A stretch of 11,685 bases of DNA from contig DBTS01000003.1 of the NCBI GenBank assembly GCA_002307175.1, forward strand, positions 1 to 11,685, given 5' to 3'. This DNA comes from Rhodocyclaceae bacterium UBA1310. Lineage in GTDB: Bacteria > Pseudomonadota > Gammaproteobacteria > Burkholderiales > Rhodocyclaceae. Below, one piece after another: positions 1-6,863 of the stretch. A program made the translations under genes and the position numbers. The notes under the pieces are model-generated. The model was given only the letters and a program-made list of their open reading frames with translations, searched no databases and was not told where the DNA came from. Positions within the stretch are counted from its first letter, which is position 1. The number at the start of each line of letters is the position of its first letter.

Positions 1-1
1 T

Positions 2-202
2 CAACACCTTTACCAAAATATTTCACAACTCAACGGCATCATCCTGCGACAGGCCGTTCCTGGCTCCAGCCGGAGCCTCGTTTTGCGTTACCATAATTTC
101 TTCAATAAACGGAACAAATGGCGACGACTTGAGCGGCACGCTGACGAACGGTTCAACAATGCACAAGGAGACTGTATCCTCTTTACTTTGTTTGTTTTCT
201 GA
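2..202 (+). CDS. Possible 3' end of an upstream gene (partial, unidentified)
   Basis: A reading frame is open from the left edge (codons starting at base 2) to a TGA at 200-202, giving 66 residues without a start codon inside the window. The translation has a mixed, protein-like composition with a basic-aromatic stretch (LRYHNFFNKRNKWRRLERHA) and a hydrophobic end (CILFTLFVF). I do not recognise the family. A 66-codon open frame can occur by chance at this base composition. A minus-strand open frame (23-274) lies in exact codon register against it, so at most one of the two is likely real. It is listed only because a gene running in from the left edge would look like this. Confidence 0.22.
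   Translation, partial: QHLYQNISQLNGIILRQAVPGSSRSLVLRYHNFFNKRNKWRRLERHADERFNNAQGDCILFTLFVF
62..84 (+). terminator. Weak stem-loop followed by a short T run
   Basis: GGCTCC (62-67) pairs perfectly with GGAGCC (72-77) across a 4-nt loop and is followed by TCGTTTT (78-84). The stem is only 6 bp and the T run is interrupted. It would lie inside the possible left-edge reading frame, which argues against it being that gene's terminator. Confidence 0.15.
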
Positions 203-343
203 CCGATCAAGAGATGAACGCCCTCCCTTCTCTTCCGGCACGGACATGCAGGCAAAAGGGCTGGTTGCTCTCATGAACCCTGTCAGACTTTGTGCTTCTA
301 CTTTCCGGGATTTCCGTGCTTGCTAGAGCTCACCAAACTATCC

Positions 344-1678
344 ATGCAGTTTGACCATACGACCTTCATGCATCGACTGCGTACGGCTTATGTCGAACCA
401 GGCGATAGTGACGAGTTGCGCTTACGCAAATCGTTGCTTGTGTTCGTCAGTAGTCTTGTATGCGTTGCCGCAGGGGTTTGGCTGCTTATTTACTGGGCAG
501 TTGGCCCTCGCCTTTCTGCCTCGCTACCACTCTGCCTTCAGCTTGTCGTAGCAACGAACCTGATCGTGTATGCCCGTTGGGGGCATTTCAACACTTTTCG
601 CCAAGCCCAGTTGAGCATCCTGCTGTTTTTCCCCTTCATTGCGCAGTGGGCGCTCGGTGATTTCATCACTGCTTCGGGGTTGATTCTTTGGGGAATGCTT
701 GCTCCGATCTGCGCCCTGCTTTGTTCCGGCCTCAGAGAATCGGTTCCCTGGTTTGGGATTTACCTCATCCTTGCTCTCACGACAGGAATCAGTGACTCAC
801 TGCAGACTGATGTAGTCATGGCGGCGGACAGTGTGCCGCGCCGGGTGTCAGTACTGTTTTTTGTGCTGAACTTTGCAACGATCTCAACTTTGATCTATCT
901 GTTGCTGCACTACGCCTTACGGGAGAAAGATCGCATCCAGTCCATGCTGGGCGATGCCCATTTGAAACTGGAAAAGGAACAGATCCGCTCCGAACAGTTG
1001 CTGCTCAACGTCTTGCCGGCGTCAGTCGCCACGCGTTTGAAGAATTCCGACGATATCGTGGCCGACGGGTTCCCGGAAGTCACCATCATGTTTGCTGATA
1101 TCGTGAGTTTCACAGAAATGGCCGTCGGCATGTCTCCTGTGAAAGTCTTTGCCCTGCTGAACCACATATTCGGCAAGTTCGATGACCTGGTTGAGGAATA
1201 TGGGCTTGAGAAGATCAAGACTATCGGGGATGCCTATATGGTCGCCGGGGGCCTGGATGCCAGACTGGAAGACCCTTGTGCCGCCATGGCAGACCTTGCT
1301 CTCGCCATGACCCGGTGGCTGGAAGAGGAAGAGACGCCGGACGGACAACCGCTCAGGGTACGTATTGGTATCAGCACCGGTCCAGCAGTGGCCGGCGTGG
1401 TGGGCCGCAAAAAATTCATGTACGACGTATGGGGCGACACGGTAAACCTGGCCAGTCGGATCACATCGGAAGTTCCGCCCGGCACAATCCAGTGCGATGC
1501 GAAGACTTTTTCGCACCTTAAGTATCGCTTCGTGTTCGAAGACCCTGTCACCCTTCGCCTGAAAGGCAAGGGGATGGTCAGCGTATGGCACCTGCTTGGG
1601 CGCGCCAAGGACAATCCAACCACGCTCAGCAAACTTCCAAGCTACCCGCTGGATCTGGATTTCAGCACCGAGGAATGA
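344..1678 (+). CDS. Membrane-anchored class III adenylate cyclase
   Basis: Predicted to convert ATP to cAMP at the inner membrane. With the start at ATG 344 the protein is 444 aa. Six hydrophobic segments (about 29-51, 59-76, 88-105, 107-128, 134-150, 167-190) are followed by a short helical linker with SEQLLLNVLPASVATRLK (216-233), typical of the transducer element before class III catalytic domains. The catalytic domain spans about 244-420. It carries metal-binding D252 (FADIVSFT) and D296 (KTIGDAYM), adenine-selecting K292 and D361 (MYDVWGDTVNLASR), and transition-state N368 and R372. The complete set in one chain predicts an active homodimeric adenylate rather than guanylate cyclase. The six-helix layout resembles mycobacterial Rv1625c. 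The frame is open further upstream to a TTG at 290, but 344 begins just before the natural N-terminus; neither start has a clear Shine-Dalgarno. It converges on the antiporter gene with a 14-bp gap and no obvious terminator. The membrane domain's ligand is unknown. Confidence 0.93.
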   Translation: MQFDHTTFMHRLRTAYVEPGDSDELRLRKSLLVFVSSLVCVAAGVWLLIYWAVGPRLSASLPLCLQLVVATNLIVYARWGHFNTFRQAQLSILLFFPFIAQWALGDFITASGLILWGMLAPICALLCSGLRESVPWFGIYLILALTTGISDSLQTDVVMAADSVPRRVSVLFFVLNFATISTLIYLLLHYALREKDRIQSMLGDAHLKLEKEQIRSEQLLLNVLPASVATRLKNSDDIVADGFPEVTIMFADIVSFTEMAVGMSPVKVFALLNHIFGKFDDLVEEYGLEKIKTIGDAYMVAGGLDARLEDPCAAMADLALAMTRWLEEEETPDGQPLRVRIGISTGPAVAGVVGRKKFMYDVWGDTVNLASRITSEVPPGTIQCDAKTFSHLKYRFVFEDPVTLRLKGKGMVSVWHLLGRAKDNPTTLSKLPSYPLDLDFSTEE

Positions 1679-1692
1679 CTTGCGGCATTGCG

Positions 1693-3666
1693 TCAGCTCC
1701 CTTTCAGGAGCTTCTCTTCCGCAGTAGCCAGTGCCGCTGCCACCCCTAACAGGACAATCACGTCGCCAGCCTCAAACCGAAATTCCGATCCCGGATCGAG
1801 ACTGCGGACTCCACGACGGCGCACTGCAGCGACTTTGGCCTGTAGACCGGTAAAACCAACATCCCCCAGCGTTTTGCCGACGGCACGGGCTCCCTCGGGG
1901 AGAACAACAGAATGCAGGCGAGCCTCGCCCGCGTCCGGATGCTCTTCCTGGTAATCCGAGGCCCCGGCAAAGAATCCACGCATCAGACTGAACTGTTCCC
2001 CCCGGATGGCACGCATGCGCCGCACCACTTTCCCGATGGGTTTGCCAATCAGCGCCAGTGTGTGTGTGGCCAGCATGATGCTGGTCTCCAGGAGTTCCGG
2101 CACCACTTCGGTTGCGCCACTCGATATCAGTCGGTCCATATCCCTGTCGTCGTGCGAACGGGCCACCACGGGAACGTCGGGGCGGGCCTGCTGCACGTGA
2201 TGGAGCACTTTCAGCGTTGATGGCAAATCGTTATAAGCAACCACTACGGCACTAGCCCGCATCAAACCAGCAGCCAACAGCGTTTCGTGTCTGGCGGAAT
2301 CCCCAAACACGACAGGATCTCCTGCCGCGGCAGCCTCCCGCACCCTGTCCGGATCAAGATCAAGCGCTACGTAACTGACGTCTTCCTGCTCCAGCAGGCG
2401 CGCCAGAAACTGCCCAGATCTGCCATAGCCGCAAATGATCACATGCTTTTCGGTGGCGATGGATTTGGCCGCTACACGCGTCAGTTCCATGGAACGCAAC
2501 ATCCACTCCGACGCCACAAACCGCAACACGATTCGGTCACTGGCCTGTACCAACACTGGCGTAATCAGCAGAGACAGCACCAGTGCGGCAATAACCTGTT
2601 GCAAAACATGATCCTGGACCAGATGGACATCGGACGCCAGCGTCAGCAGGACAAAGCCGAACTCCCCCCCGCCACATAGCCATAGACCAGCGCGTACGGC
2701 GGGGCCATCCTGCTTCTCAAGCAGGCGGGAAGCACCAGCAACCACGGCGAACTTGAGAACCAGCATGCTCAGCAGGATTCCCAGCACCCACCACAGGTTC
2801 TGCAAAATCAGGCGAAAATCGAGAAACATGCCGACCGTCACCATGAAAAGCCCGAGCAGGACATCACGGAACGGCTTGATGTCCTCCTCCACCTGGATCC
2901 GGTATTCGGTCTCCGAAATCAACATGCCTGCCATGAACGCCCCAAGCGCCATCGACAATCCGGCGAACTCGGTGACCCACGCCAGCCCGAGCGTGATGAA
3001 CAGCACATTGAGCATGAATAGCTCGGAGGATTTGCAACGCGCCACCAGGAGAAACCATGGCTTCATCAGGCGCTGCCCAATAAACAGGATCAAGGCCAGG
3101 ACTACCACCGCCTTCAGGGAAGCAAGCCCCAATGTCTGCAAAAATACGTCGGCCGGCTGAGCCAGGGCCGGAATCAGAATCAAGAGTGGAACCACGGCCA
3201 GATCCTGAAACAGCAAAACGCCAATCACCTGCCGGCCATGAGCAGAGTCAAGCTCAAGCCTGTCGACCAGCAGTTTCGAAAGGATTGCTGTCGAAGACAT
3301 GGCGAGCACACTTGCCACGGCCAGACTGGTCGCCCATGAAAGCCCAAGCAGACGCCCCATCAGACAGAACAGCGCCAGGGTACACAGGACCTGGGCACTC
3401 CCCAGCCCCAGCACAATCCGCTTCATGGCAAACAGTCGCGGAAGAGAGAACTCCAGCCCGATAGAAAACATCAGGAATACCACACCAAACTCCGCCAGAT
3501 CTCTCGCTTGCGCACTATCTGGCACAACCGCTGCCGCATGCGGCCCCAGGACGGCCCCCACCGCAAGATAACCCAGTACCGGCGGCAGGTTGAATACGCG
3601 GAATGCTGCAACCACGCATACTGATGCGGCCAGAAGCAGCAAAACAACATTCAGGATTGGATGCAT
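1693..3666 (-). CDS. CPA2-family cation:proton antiporter with RCK domains (KefB/KefC-like)
   Basis: Predicted inner-membrane K+ (or Na+) efflux antiporter of the monovalent cation:proton antiporter-2 family, 657 aa. Residues 1-385 form the hydrophobic exchanger domain, with the family stretches GVVFLMFSIGLEFSLPRL (61-78), STAILSKLL (125-133), FQDLAVVPLL (153-162) and EEDIKPFRDVLLGLFMVTVGM (260-280). A TrkA-N (RCK) Rossmann domain follows at about 408-525, with the nucleotide-binding loop GYGRSG (413-418) and an acidic D436/D438 region. A TrkA-C domain lies at about 583-655. It is slightly longer than E. coli KefB/KefC (about 600-620 aa) because of the added C-terminal domain. No KefF/KefG-type ancillary subunit is adjacent, so glutathione gating cannot be inferred. 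The start at 3666 has GGAAGG only 3 nt upstream, closer than usual. It is divergent from kdsD, with a 90-bp gap. The ion specificity is not readable from the sequence. Confidence 0.93.
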   Translation of the reverse strand: MHPILNVVLLLLAASVCVVAAFRVFNLPPVLGYLAVGAVLGPHAAAVVPDSAQARDLAEFGVVFLMFSIGLEFSLPRLFAMKRIVLGLGSAQVLCTLALFCLMGRLLGLSWATSLAVASVLAMSSTAILSKLLVDRLELDSAHGRQVIGVLLFQDLAVVPLLILIPALAQPADVFLQTLGLASLKAVVVLALILFIGQRLMKPWFLLVARCKSSELFMLNVLFITLGLAWVTEFAGLSMALGAFMAGMLISETEYRIQVEEDIKPFRDVLLGLFMVTVGMFLDFRLILQNLWWVLGILLSMLVLKFAVVAGASRLLEKQDGPAVRAGLWLCGGGEFGFVLLTLASDVHLVQDHVLQQVIAALVLSLLITPVLVQASDRIVLRFVASEWMLRSMELTRVAAKSIATEKHVIICGYGRSGQFLARLLEQEDVSYVALDLDPDRVREAAAAGDPVVFGDSARHETLLAAGLMRASAVVVAYNDLPSTLKVLHHVQQARPDVPVVARSHDDRDMDRLISSGATEVVPELLETSIMLATHTLALIGKPIGKVVRRMRAIRGEQFSLMRGFFAGASDYQEEHPDAGEARLHSVVLPEGARAVGKTLGDVGFTGLQAKVAAVRRRGVRSLDPGSEFRFEAGDVIVLLGVAAALATAEEKLLKGS

Positions 3667-3679
3667 GGGCCTTCCGCTA

Positions 3680-3696
3680 CAGGACGATCCGTCCTG
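3680..3696. repeat. 7-bp perfect inverted repeat in the antiporter leader
   Basis: CAGGACG-ATC-CGTCCTG is a perfect 7-bp inverted repeat with a 3-nt centre, lying 13 nt upstream of the antiporter start codon. If transcription starts from the minus-strand -10 at 3721-3726, it falls in the antiporter 5' UTR as a stable hairpin next to the ribosome-binding region. It could equally be a DNA operator upstream of the kdsD promoter. Neither role is shown by the sequence alone. Confidence 0.5.
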
Positions 3697-3719
3697 ATGA
3701 GCGGGACGGGCACGGGCTT

Positions 3720-3728
3720 TGTTATACT
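3720..3728 (+). promoter_or_regulatory. Extended -10 promoter for the kdsD operon
   Basis: TGTTATACT matches the extended -10 form TGnTATAAT with one mismatch. No good -35 is visible, which is usual for extended -10 promoters. The predicted start near 3735 leaves a roughly 22-nt leader before the ATG at 3757. This would drive kdsD-kdsC-lptC-lptA. Confidence 0.55.
3721..3726 (-). promoter_or_regulatory. Candidate -10 for the divergent antiporter gene
   Basis: Read on the minus strand this is TATAAC, matching five of six -10 bases, and it overlaps the plus-strand -10 of kdsD. No convincing -35 is visible. A start near 3714 would give a leader of about 47 nt containing the 3680-3696 hairpin. 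Confidence 0.35.
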
Positions 3729-3756
3729 GGGGGTTAAGTTTAAACGCAGGTCCCCC

Positions 3757-4749
3757 ATGAGCCCAACTGTCCCAACGAACATTCCCGGCAGCGCACTTGC
3801 CGCGGCGCGGCGCGTACTGGCAATTGAAGCCGCAGCTGTCAGCGCCTTATCCGATCGACTGGGAGATGATTTTGAACGCGCTGTCCACCTGATTCTCAAT
3901 TCCCGCGGGCGTGTCATCGTCAGTGGCGTTGGCAAGTCCGGGCATATCGGCCGCAAGATTGCTGCCACAATGGCCAGTACTGGAACACCGGCGTATTTTG
4001 TTCACCCTGGTGAAGCAGCTCATGGCGACCTGGGCATGATTCAGCCCGATGATGTGTTGATCGCCATCTCCAACTCCGGCACAGCAGAAGAACTCCTGAT
4101 CATCGTGCCACTGGTCAAGCGGATGGGAGCACGCCTGATTGCGATGACGGGTAATCCGGAGTCCCCTCTGGCCAAGCTCGCGGACGCGCACCTGAATGCC
4201 TGGGTCGCCGAAGAAGCCTGTCCCTTGAATCTGGCGCCCACTGCCAGCACAACGGCTGGGCTGGCACTCGGCGATGCGTTGGCAGTAGCCCTGCTGGAAG
4301 CGCGTGGATTCGGGCCGGAAGACTTCGCCCGCTCGCACCCGGCGGGAGCACTTGGACGCAAGCTGCTGACACGCGTACGCGACATCATGCGCCAGGGCGA
4401 CAAAATTCCGGCAGTTCCGCTGGCCGCAAGCTTTTCCGAAGCGCTGCTGGAAATTTCACGCAAGGGCCTGGGCATGACCGCCGTGGTGGACGACCACGGG
4501 CATGTCGCCGGGATCTTTACGGATGGCGATCTGCGCCGTCTGTTTGAACGCAATGTTGATTTCCGCAGCCTGCGCATGGCAGAGATCATGCACCCCAACC
4601 CTCGGGTGATCGGACCAGATGCTCTGGCCGTGGAGGTTGTGGAGTTGATGGACCGCTTCCGGATTGGGCAGGTTCTGGTGGTTGACGAAACAGGTCTGCT
4701 GGTTGGTGCGCTCAACCATAATGACCTCATGAACGCAAAGGTAATCTAA
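3757..4749 (+). CDS. kdsD: D-arabinose 5-phosphate isomerase (KdsD/KpsF family)
   Basis: Cytoplasmic enzyme that interconverts D-ribulose 5-phosphate and D-arabinose 5-phosphate, the first committed step toward Kdo for the LPS inner core. With ATG 3757 it is 330 aa, close to E. coli KdsD (328). A SIS domain spans about 44-178, with SGVGKSGHIGRK (56-67), HPGEAAHGDLGM (83-94), SNSGTAEE (105-112) and APTAST (160-165). Two CBS domains follow (about 207-265 and 274-330). K60, E112, E153 and H194 line up, each offset by one, with residues I recall as essential in E. coli KdsD (K59, E111, E152, H193). The frame is open back to an ATG at 3661, but that start would add 32 unrelated residues, overlap the antiporter start codon and lie upstream of the promoter. 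AGG about 6-8 nt before ATG 3757 serves as the ribosome site. It heads the four-gene operon; kdsC begins 1 nt after its stop. Confidence 0.95.
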   Translation: MSPTVPTNIPGSALAAARRVLAIEAAAVSALSDRLGDDFERAVHLILNSRGRVIVSGVGKSGHIGRKIAATMASTGTPAYFVHPGEAAHGDLGMIQPDDVLIAISNSGTAEELLIIVPLVKRMGARLIAMTGNPESPLAKLADAHLNAWVAEEACPLNLAPTASTTAGLALGDALAVALLEARGFGPEDFARSHPAGALGRKLLTRVRDIMRQGDKIPAVPLAASFSEALLEISRKGLGMTAVVDDHGHVAGIFTDGDLRRLFERNVDFRSLRMAEIMHPNPRVIGPDALAVEVVELMDRFRIGQVLVVDETGLLVGALNHNDLMNAKVI

Positions 4750-4750
4750 A

Positions 4751-5290
4751 ATGCTGGAAATGCCTGATCTGGTCGCCGAAAGTGCAGCACGTCTGCGTCT
4801 GATGGCTTTCGATGTGGATGGCGTGCTCACCAACGGCAATCTGTATTATTCGCCGCGCGGAGAAGAGCTCAAGGTATTCTCCAGCCTGGATGGTCATGGC
4901 CTGAAAATGCTGCAGGAAGCGGGAATTGAAGTGGCCATCATTACAGGCCGCTCCTCGGAAATGGTGGCTCACCGCGCCGCCAACCTCGGAATCAGGCATG
5001 TTTTCCAGGGGGTCGAGGATAAGCGGGCGGCCATGCGCGAGCTGCGCACATTGCTGGATCTAGACTCCGATTGCTGTGGCTATATGGGAGACGATGTCGT
5101 GGATCTACCCATCTTGCGTGCCTGTGGATTCTCTGCCACTGTGGCTGACGGCCACGATTTTGTGAAGCAGCATGTTGACTATATTGCGCAGAAAGGCGGT
5201 GGCGCTGGTGCCGTACGCGAAGTCTGCGACTTCATCCTGAAGGCTCAGGATAAACTTGACGATATGCTGCAAACCTATCTGCAACAATGA
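4751..5290 (+). CDS. kdsC: 3-deoxy-D-manno-octulosonate 8-phosphate phosphatase
   Basis: Cytoplasmic HAD-superfamily phosphatase that removes phosphate from Kdo-8-P to release Kdo, 179 aa, the usual size for the C0-type KdsC family without a cap domain. Motif I is FDVDGVLTNG (20-29), with nucleophile D21 and acid/base D23. Motif II is ITGRSSE (64-70) with T65. The motif III lysine is probably K91 (VEDKRAA), and motif IV is GDDVVDLP (113-120). The C-terminal KGGGAGAVREVCDFIL is characteristic of KdsC, whose tail closes over the active site of the neighbouring subunit in the tetramer. AAAGGT (4737-4742), inside the end of kdsD, is a good ribosome site 8 nt from the ATG. A second in-frame ATG three codons later (4760) is possible. 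The stop overlaps the lptC start. Confidence 0.96.
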   Translation: MLEMPDLVAESAARLRLMAFDVDGVLTNGNLYYSPRGEELKVFSSLDGHGLKMLQEAGIEVAIITGRSSEMVAHRAANLGIRHVFQGVEDKRAAMRELRTLLDLDSDCCGYMGDDVVDLPILRACGFSATVADGHDFVKQHVDYIAQKGGGAGAVREVCDFILKAQDKLDDMLQTYLQQ

Positions 5291-5862
5291 ACGACCGCAT
5301 CGGCACCTACTTCCCGCTGATCATTGCAGCACTGCTGGCAGCCACGACCTTCTGGCTTGAGCAGGTTGTCAGCAATGAAATCCATGATAGCAAGGGCAAT
5401 CTGCGCCACGAGCCGGACCTCATCGCCAATCAGGTTGTGATTGATCGCTTTGACGTGACAGGCAAGCACATCACGCACATCACATCCGTGCGCGGCTTCC
5501 ATTATCCCGATGATGATACGGCAGATTTCTTTGAGCCGGTCGTGACCTTCATGCGCGCAGGCCAGCCTGCTGTGTTTTCGAGCCAAAAGGCTCACGCCGA
5601 AAACGCCACCAAGGTAGTGGAGATGCAGGGCGACGTCAAAGGCAACCGCGCAGCCTTCGGAGACACACCTGCAATGACCATGAATACCGAAGCACTGACC
5701 GTCCTGACCGACGATGAAATTGCCCGTACCGATCAGCCTGTGGTGTTGACCCATGGGGCAGCAAGCATCACCGGGGTCGGCATGGAATGGAACAATCTCA
5801 CGGGAGTCTTCACCGTGAACAATCAGGCCCGGACCACGTTCCTGGCCCACAAACAGCACTGA
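5287..5862 (+). CDS. lptC: LPS export system protein LptC
   Basis: Inner-membrane-anchored periplasmic component of the Lpt machine, which receives LPS from the LptBFG transporter and passes it to LptA. It is 191 aa, as is typical. One N-terminal membrane helix (about 9-27, YFPLIIAALLAATTFWL) is followed by a periplasmic beta-jellyroll-type domain. Stretches such as EPDLIANQVVIDRFDVTG, ARTTFLAHKQH at the end, and the repeated pattern of short beta strands fit the family. The start ATG overlaps the kdsC stop as ATGA (5287-5290) and has no Shine-Dalgarno, which suggests translation is coupled to kdsC. The assignment rests on the pairing with kdsC and lptA as well as on the architecture, since LptC sequences are poorly conserved. 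Confidence 0.9.
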   Translation: MNDRIGTYFPLIIAALLAATTFWLEQVVSNEIHDSKGNLRHEPDLIANQVVIDRFDVTGKHITHITSVRGFHYPDDDTADFFEPVVTFMRAGQPAVFSSQKAHAENATKVVEMQGDVKGNRAAFGDTPAMTMNTEALTVLTDDEIARTDQPVVLTHGAASITGVGMEWNNLTGVFTVNNQARTTFLAHKQH

Positions 5863-5881
5863 CATCATTCCGGAGACCTTC

Positions 5882-6448
5882 ATGTCCCACATCTTCCGTC
5901 TGGCTCCACTTGCCGTGCTCACCTGCGCCCTGCTGGCTCCGGCTGCGCACGCCGAAAAGGCTGACAGAGAAAAGCCTATCGTCATCAATTCGGAGCACGT
6001 TCGCGGTGACGACCTCAACAAGGTTGTCGTCTACAGCGGCCGAGTCAATCTGACACAGGGCACTCTGGTGCTCCTCACTGACAAGCTTACCGTCACCCAG
6101 GATGCGGAAGGCTTTCAGAATGGCATAGCAACCGGTGGCAAAGATGGCCTCGCCCACTTCCGCCAGAAAAAAGAAGGCAAGGACGAATATATCGAAGGGG
6201 AAGCCGAACGCGTTGAATATGACGGGCGGACTGACAAGGTAAAGCTTTTCGTTCGCGCTATTTTCCGCAGTGGTGCCAACGAGGCTCGTGGCCAGTACAT
6301 CGAATACGATGGCTACACGGAGCAATACACCGTGGATAGTCCCACCTCGGCAAACAAGAAGAGTGATGGCATGACCACCACCGTCATCATGCCCAAAAAA
6401 CGCCCGGAAAGCTCTGCCACTTCGGCTCCTGCTGCGGCAAAACCCTGA
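5882..6448 (+). CDS. lptA: LPS transport periplasmic protein LptA
   Basis: Periplasmic bridge protein of the Lpt system that assembles end to end between LptC and LptD and shields the lipid A chains, 188 aa. A signal peptide covers residues 1-24, with a hydrophobic core and a cleavage site AHA|EK. The OstA/LptA-type domain begins at PIVINSEHVRGDD and contains VVYSGRVNLTQGTLVLLTDK and IEGEAERVEYDGRTDKVKL, matching the beta-strand periodicity of the family. The C-terminal 30 or so residues are low in complexity (SATSAPAAAKP). GGAGA at 5872-5876 is a good ribosome site. It starts 19 nt after lptC and is the last gene of the operon here. lptB, the usual next gene encoding the ATPase, is not found downstream. 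Confidence 0.95.
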   Translation: MSHIFRLAPLAVLTCALLAPAAHAEKADREKPIVINSEHVRGDDLNKVVVYSGRVNLTQGTLVLLTDKLTVTQDAEGFQNGIATGGKDGLAHFRQKKEGKDEYIEGEAERVEYDGRTDKVKLFVRAIFRSGANEARGQYIEYDGYTEQYTVDSPTSANKKSDGMTTTVIMPKKRPESSATSAPAAAKP

Positions 6449-6733
6449 ACCTGTCTCTGCAGCCCTACTGATTCGGCGTCCCCCGCCGGATCGAAGGGGC
6501 CGCTGTCCAACCTGCCTGACGGCAGACTGGCAGCACAATTTTGCACCACCACGCCACCTCTTGCTGCAGCAGACCCCGTGTGGCACGCCAGGGCAAAACG
6601 TTGTATCAAGAATAACGCCCCGCGCCCTCCTCCCTTCGGCACCTGTCGCCTATCCCCACAAAACTGTCCGGCATACAGGAAGCAGCATCTGCGCACTGCC
6701 CTTTTGGGCTTGACGCAATGCAGCATTTCATTC
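6449..6733. other. Gene-free intergenic region downstream of lptA
   Basis: No credible coding frame was found between lptA and the phasin promoter. The open frames here lack ribosome sites and family resemblance. The region contains small dyads: CGGCG/CGCCG (6474-6478/6484-6488), CTGCC/GGCAG (6512-6516/6521-6525), the palindrome TGCTGCAGCA (6562-6571), and GCCCTTTTGGGC just upstream of the phasin promoter. None is followed by a T run, so the lptA transcript has no clear intrinsic terminator. An unannotated small RNA cannot be excluded. Confidence 0.5.
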
Positions 6734-6761
6734 TTGACAGGCCTTTGCCGAATCTTATAAT
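6734..6761 (+). promoter_or_regulatory. Consensus sigma-70 promoter of the phasin gene
   Basis: The -35 TTGACA (6734-6739) and -10 TATAAT (6756-6761) are both perfect, separated by 16 nt. The predicted transcription start is near 6768, giving a leader of about 95 nt. So strong a core promoter fits an abundant granule-coat protein that is held in check by a repressor. Confidence 0.85.
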
Positions 6762-6766
6762 CCACA

Positions 6767-6782
6767 TTGTGCGGCGCAACAA
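6767..6782. promoter_or_regulatory. Candidate PhaR-type operator at the phasin start site
   Basis: TTGTGCGGCGCAACAA contains TGC-N3-GCA half-sites flanked by TTG and CAA, an imperfect dyad sitting on the predicted transcription start, where a bound repressor would block the promoter. PhaR, the PHA-responsive repressor of phasin genes, is reported to recognise TGC/GCA-type dyads. The PhaR assignment is inference from position and motif; no phaR gene is in the window. Confidence 0.5.
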
Positions 6783-6863
6783 AATCAATTGGGCCAGAGC
6801 TTGTTCAGCGTACGGTCAGCATAAAGCCGCTCTTACCGTCACCAATTCATACAGGAGCCCGTC

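Noticed and set aside
23..274. Minus-strand open frame of 83 codons near the left edge
   Set aside because: No recognisable domain and no good ribosome site; it lies in antiparallel codon register with the plus-strand frame 2-202 and is probably a shadow or chance.
1022..1591. 189-codon minus-strand frame inside the cyclase gene
   Set aside because: It is antisense to the conserved catalytic domain, which is clearly coding on the plus strand; a shadow frame.
3661..3756. Upstream ATG at 3661 as the kdsD start
   Set aside because: It adds 32 residues absent from the KdsD family, lies before the extended -10 promoter and overlaps the antiporter start codon; ATG 3757 gives the family length with aligned active-site residues.
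6474..6488. CGGCG/CGCCG stem-loop just after lptA
   Set aside because: Five base pairs and no T tract; dyads this short are common in GC-rich DNA.
6512..6525. CTGCC-TGAC-GGCAG stem-loop as an lptA terminator
   Set aside because: The stem is only 5 bp and no T run follows; it is too weak to call.
6710..6715. TTGACG as an alternative -35 upstream of the phasin promoter
   Set aside because: No -10-like hexamer lies 15-19 nt downstream, while the promoter at 6734-6761 is perfect.
6313..6765. 150-codon minus-strand frame spanning the lptA end and the intergenic gap
   Set aside because: It overlaps lptA for over 130 bp and runs through the consensus phasin promoter; composition is Cys-, Gly- and Arg-rich with no recognisable motif.
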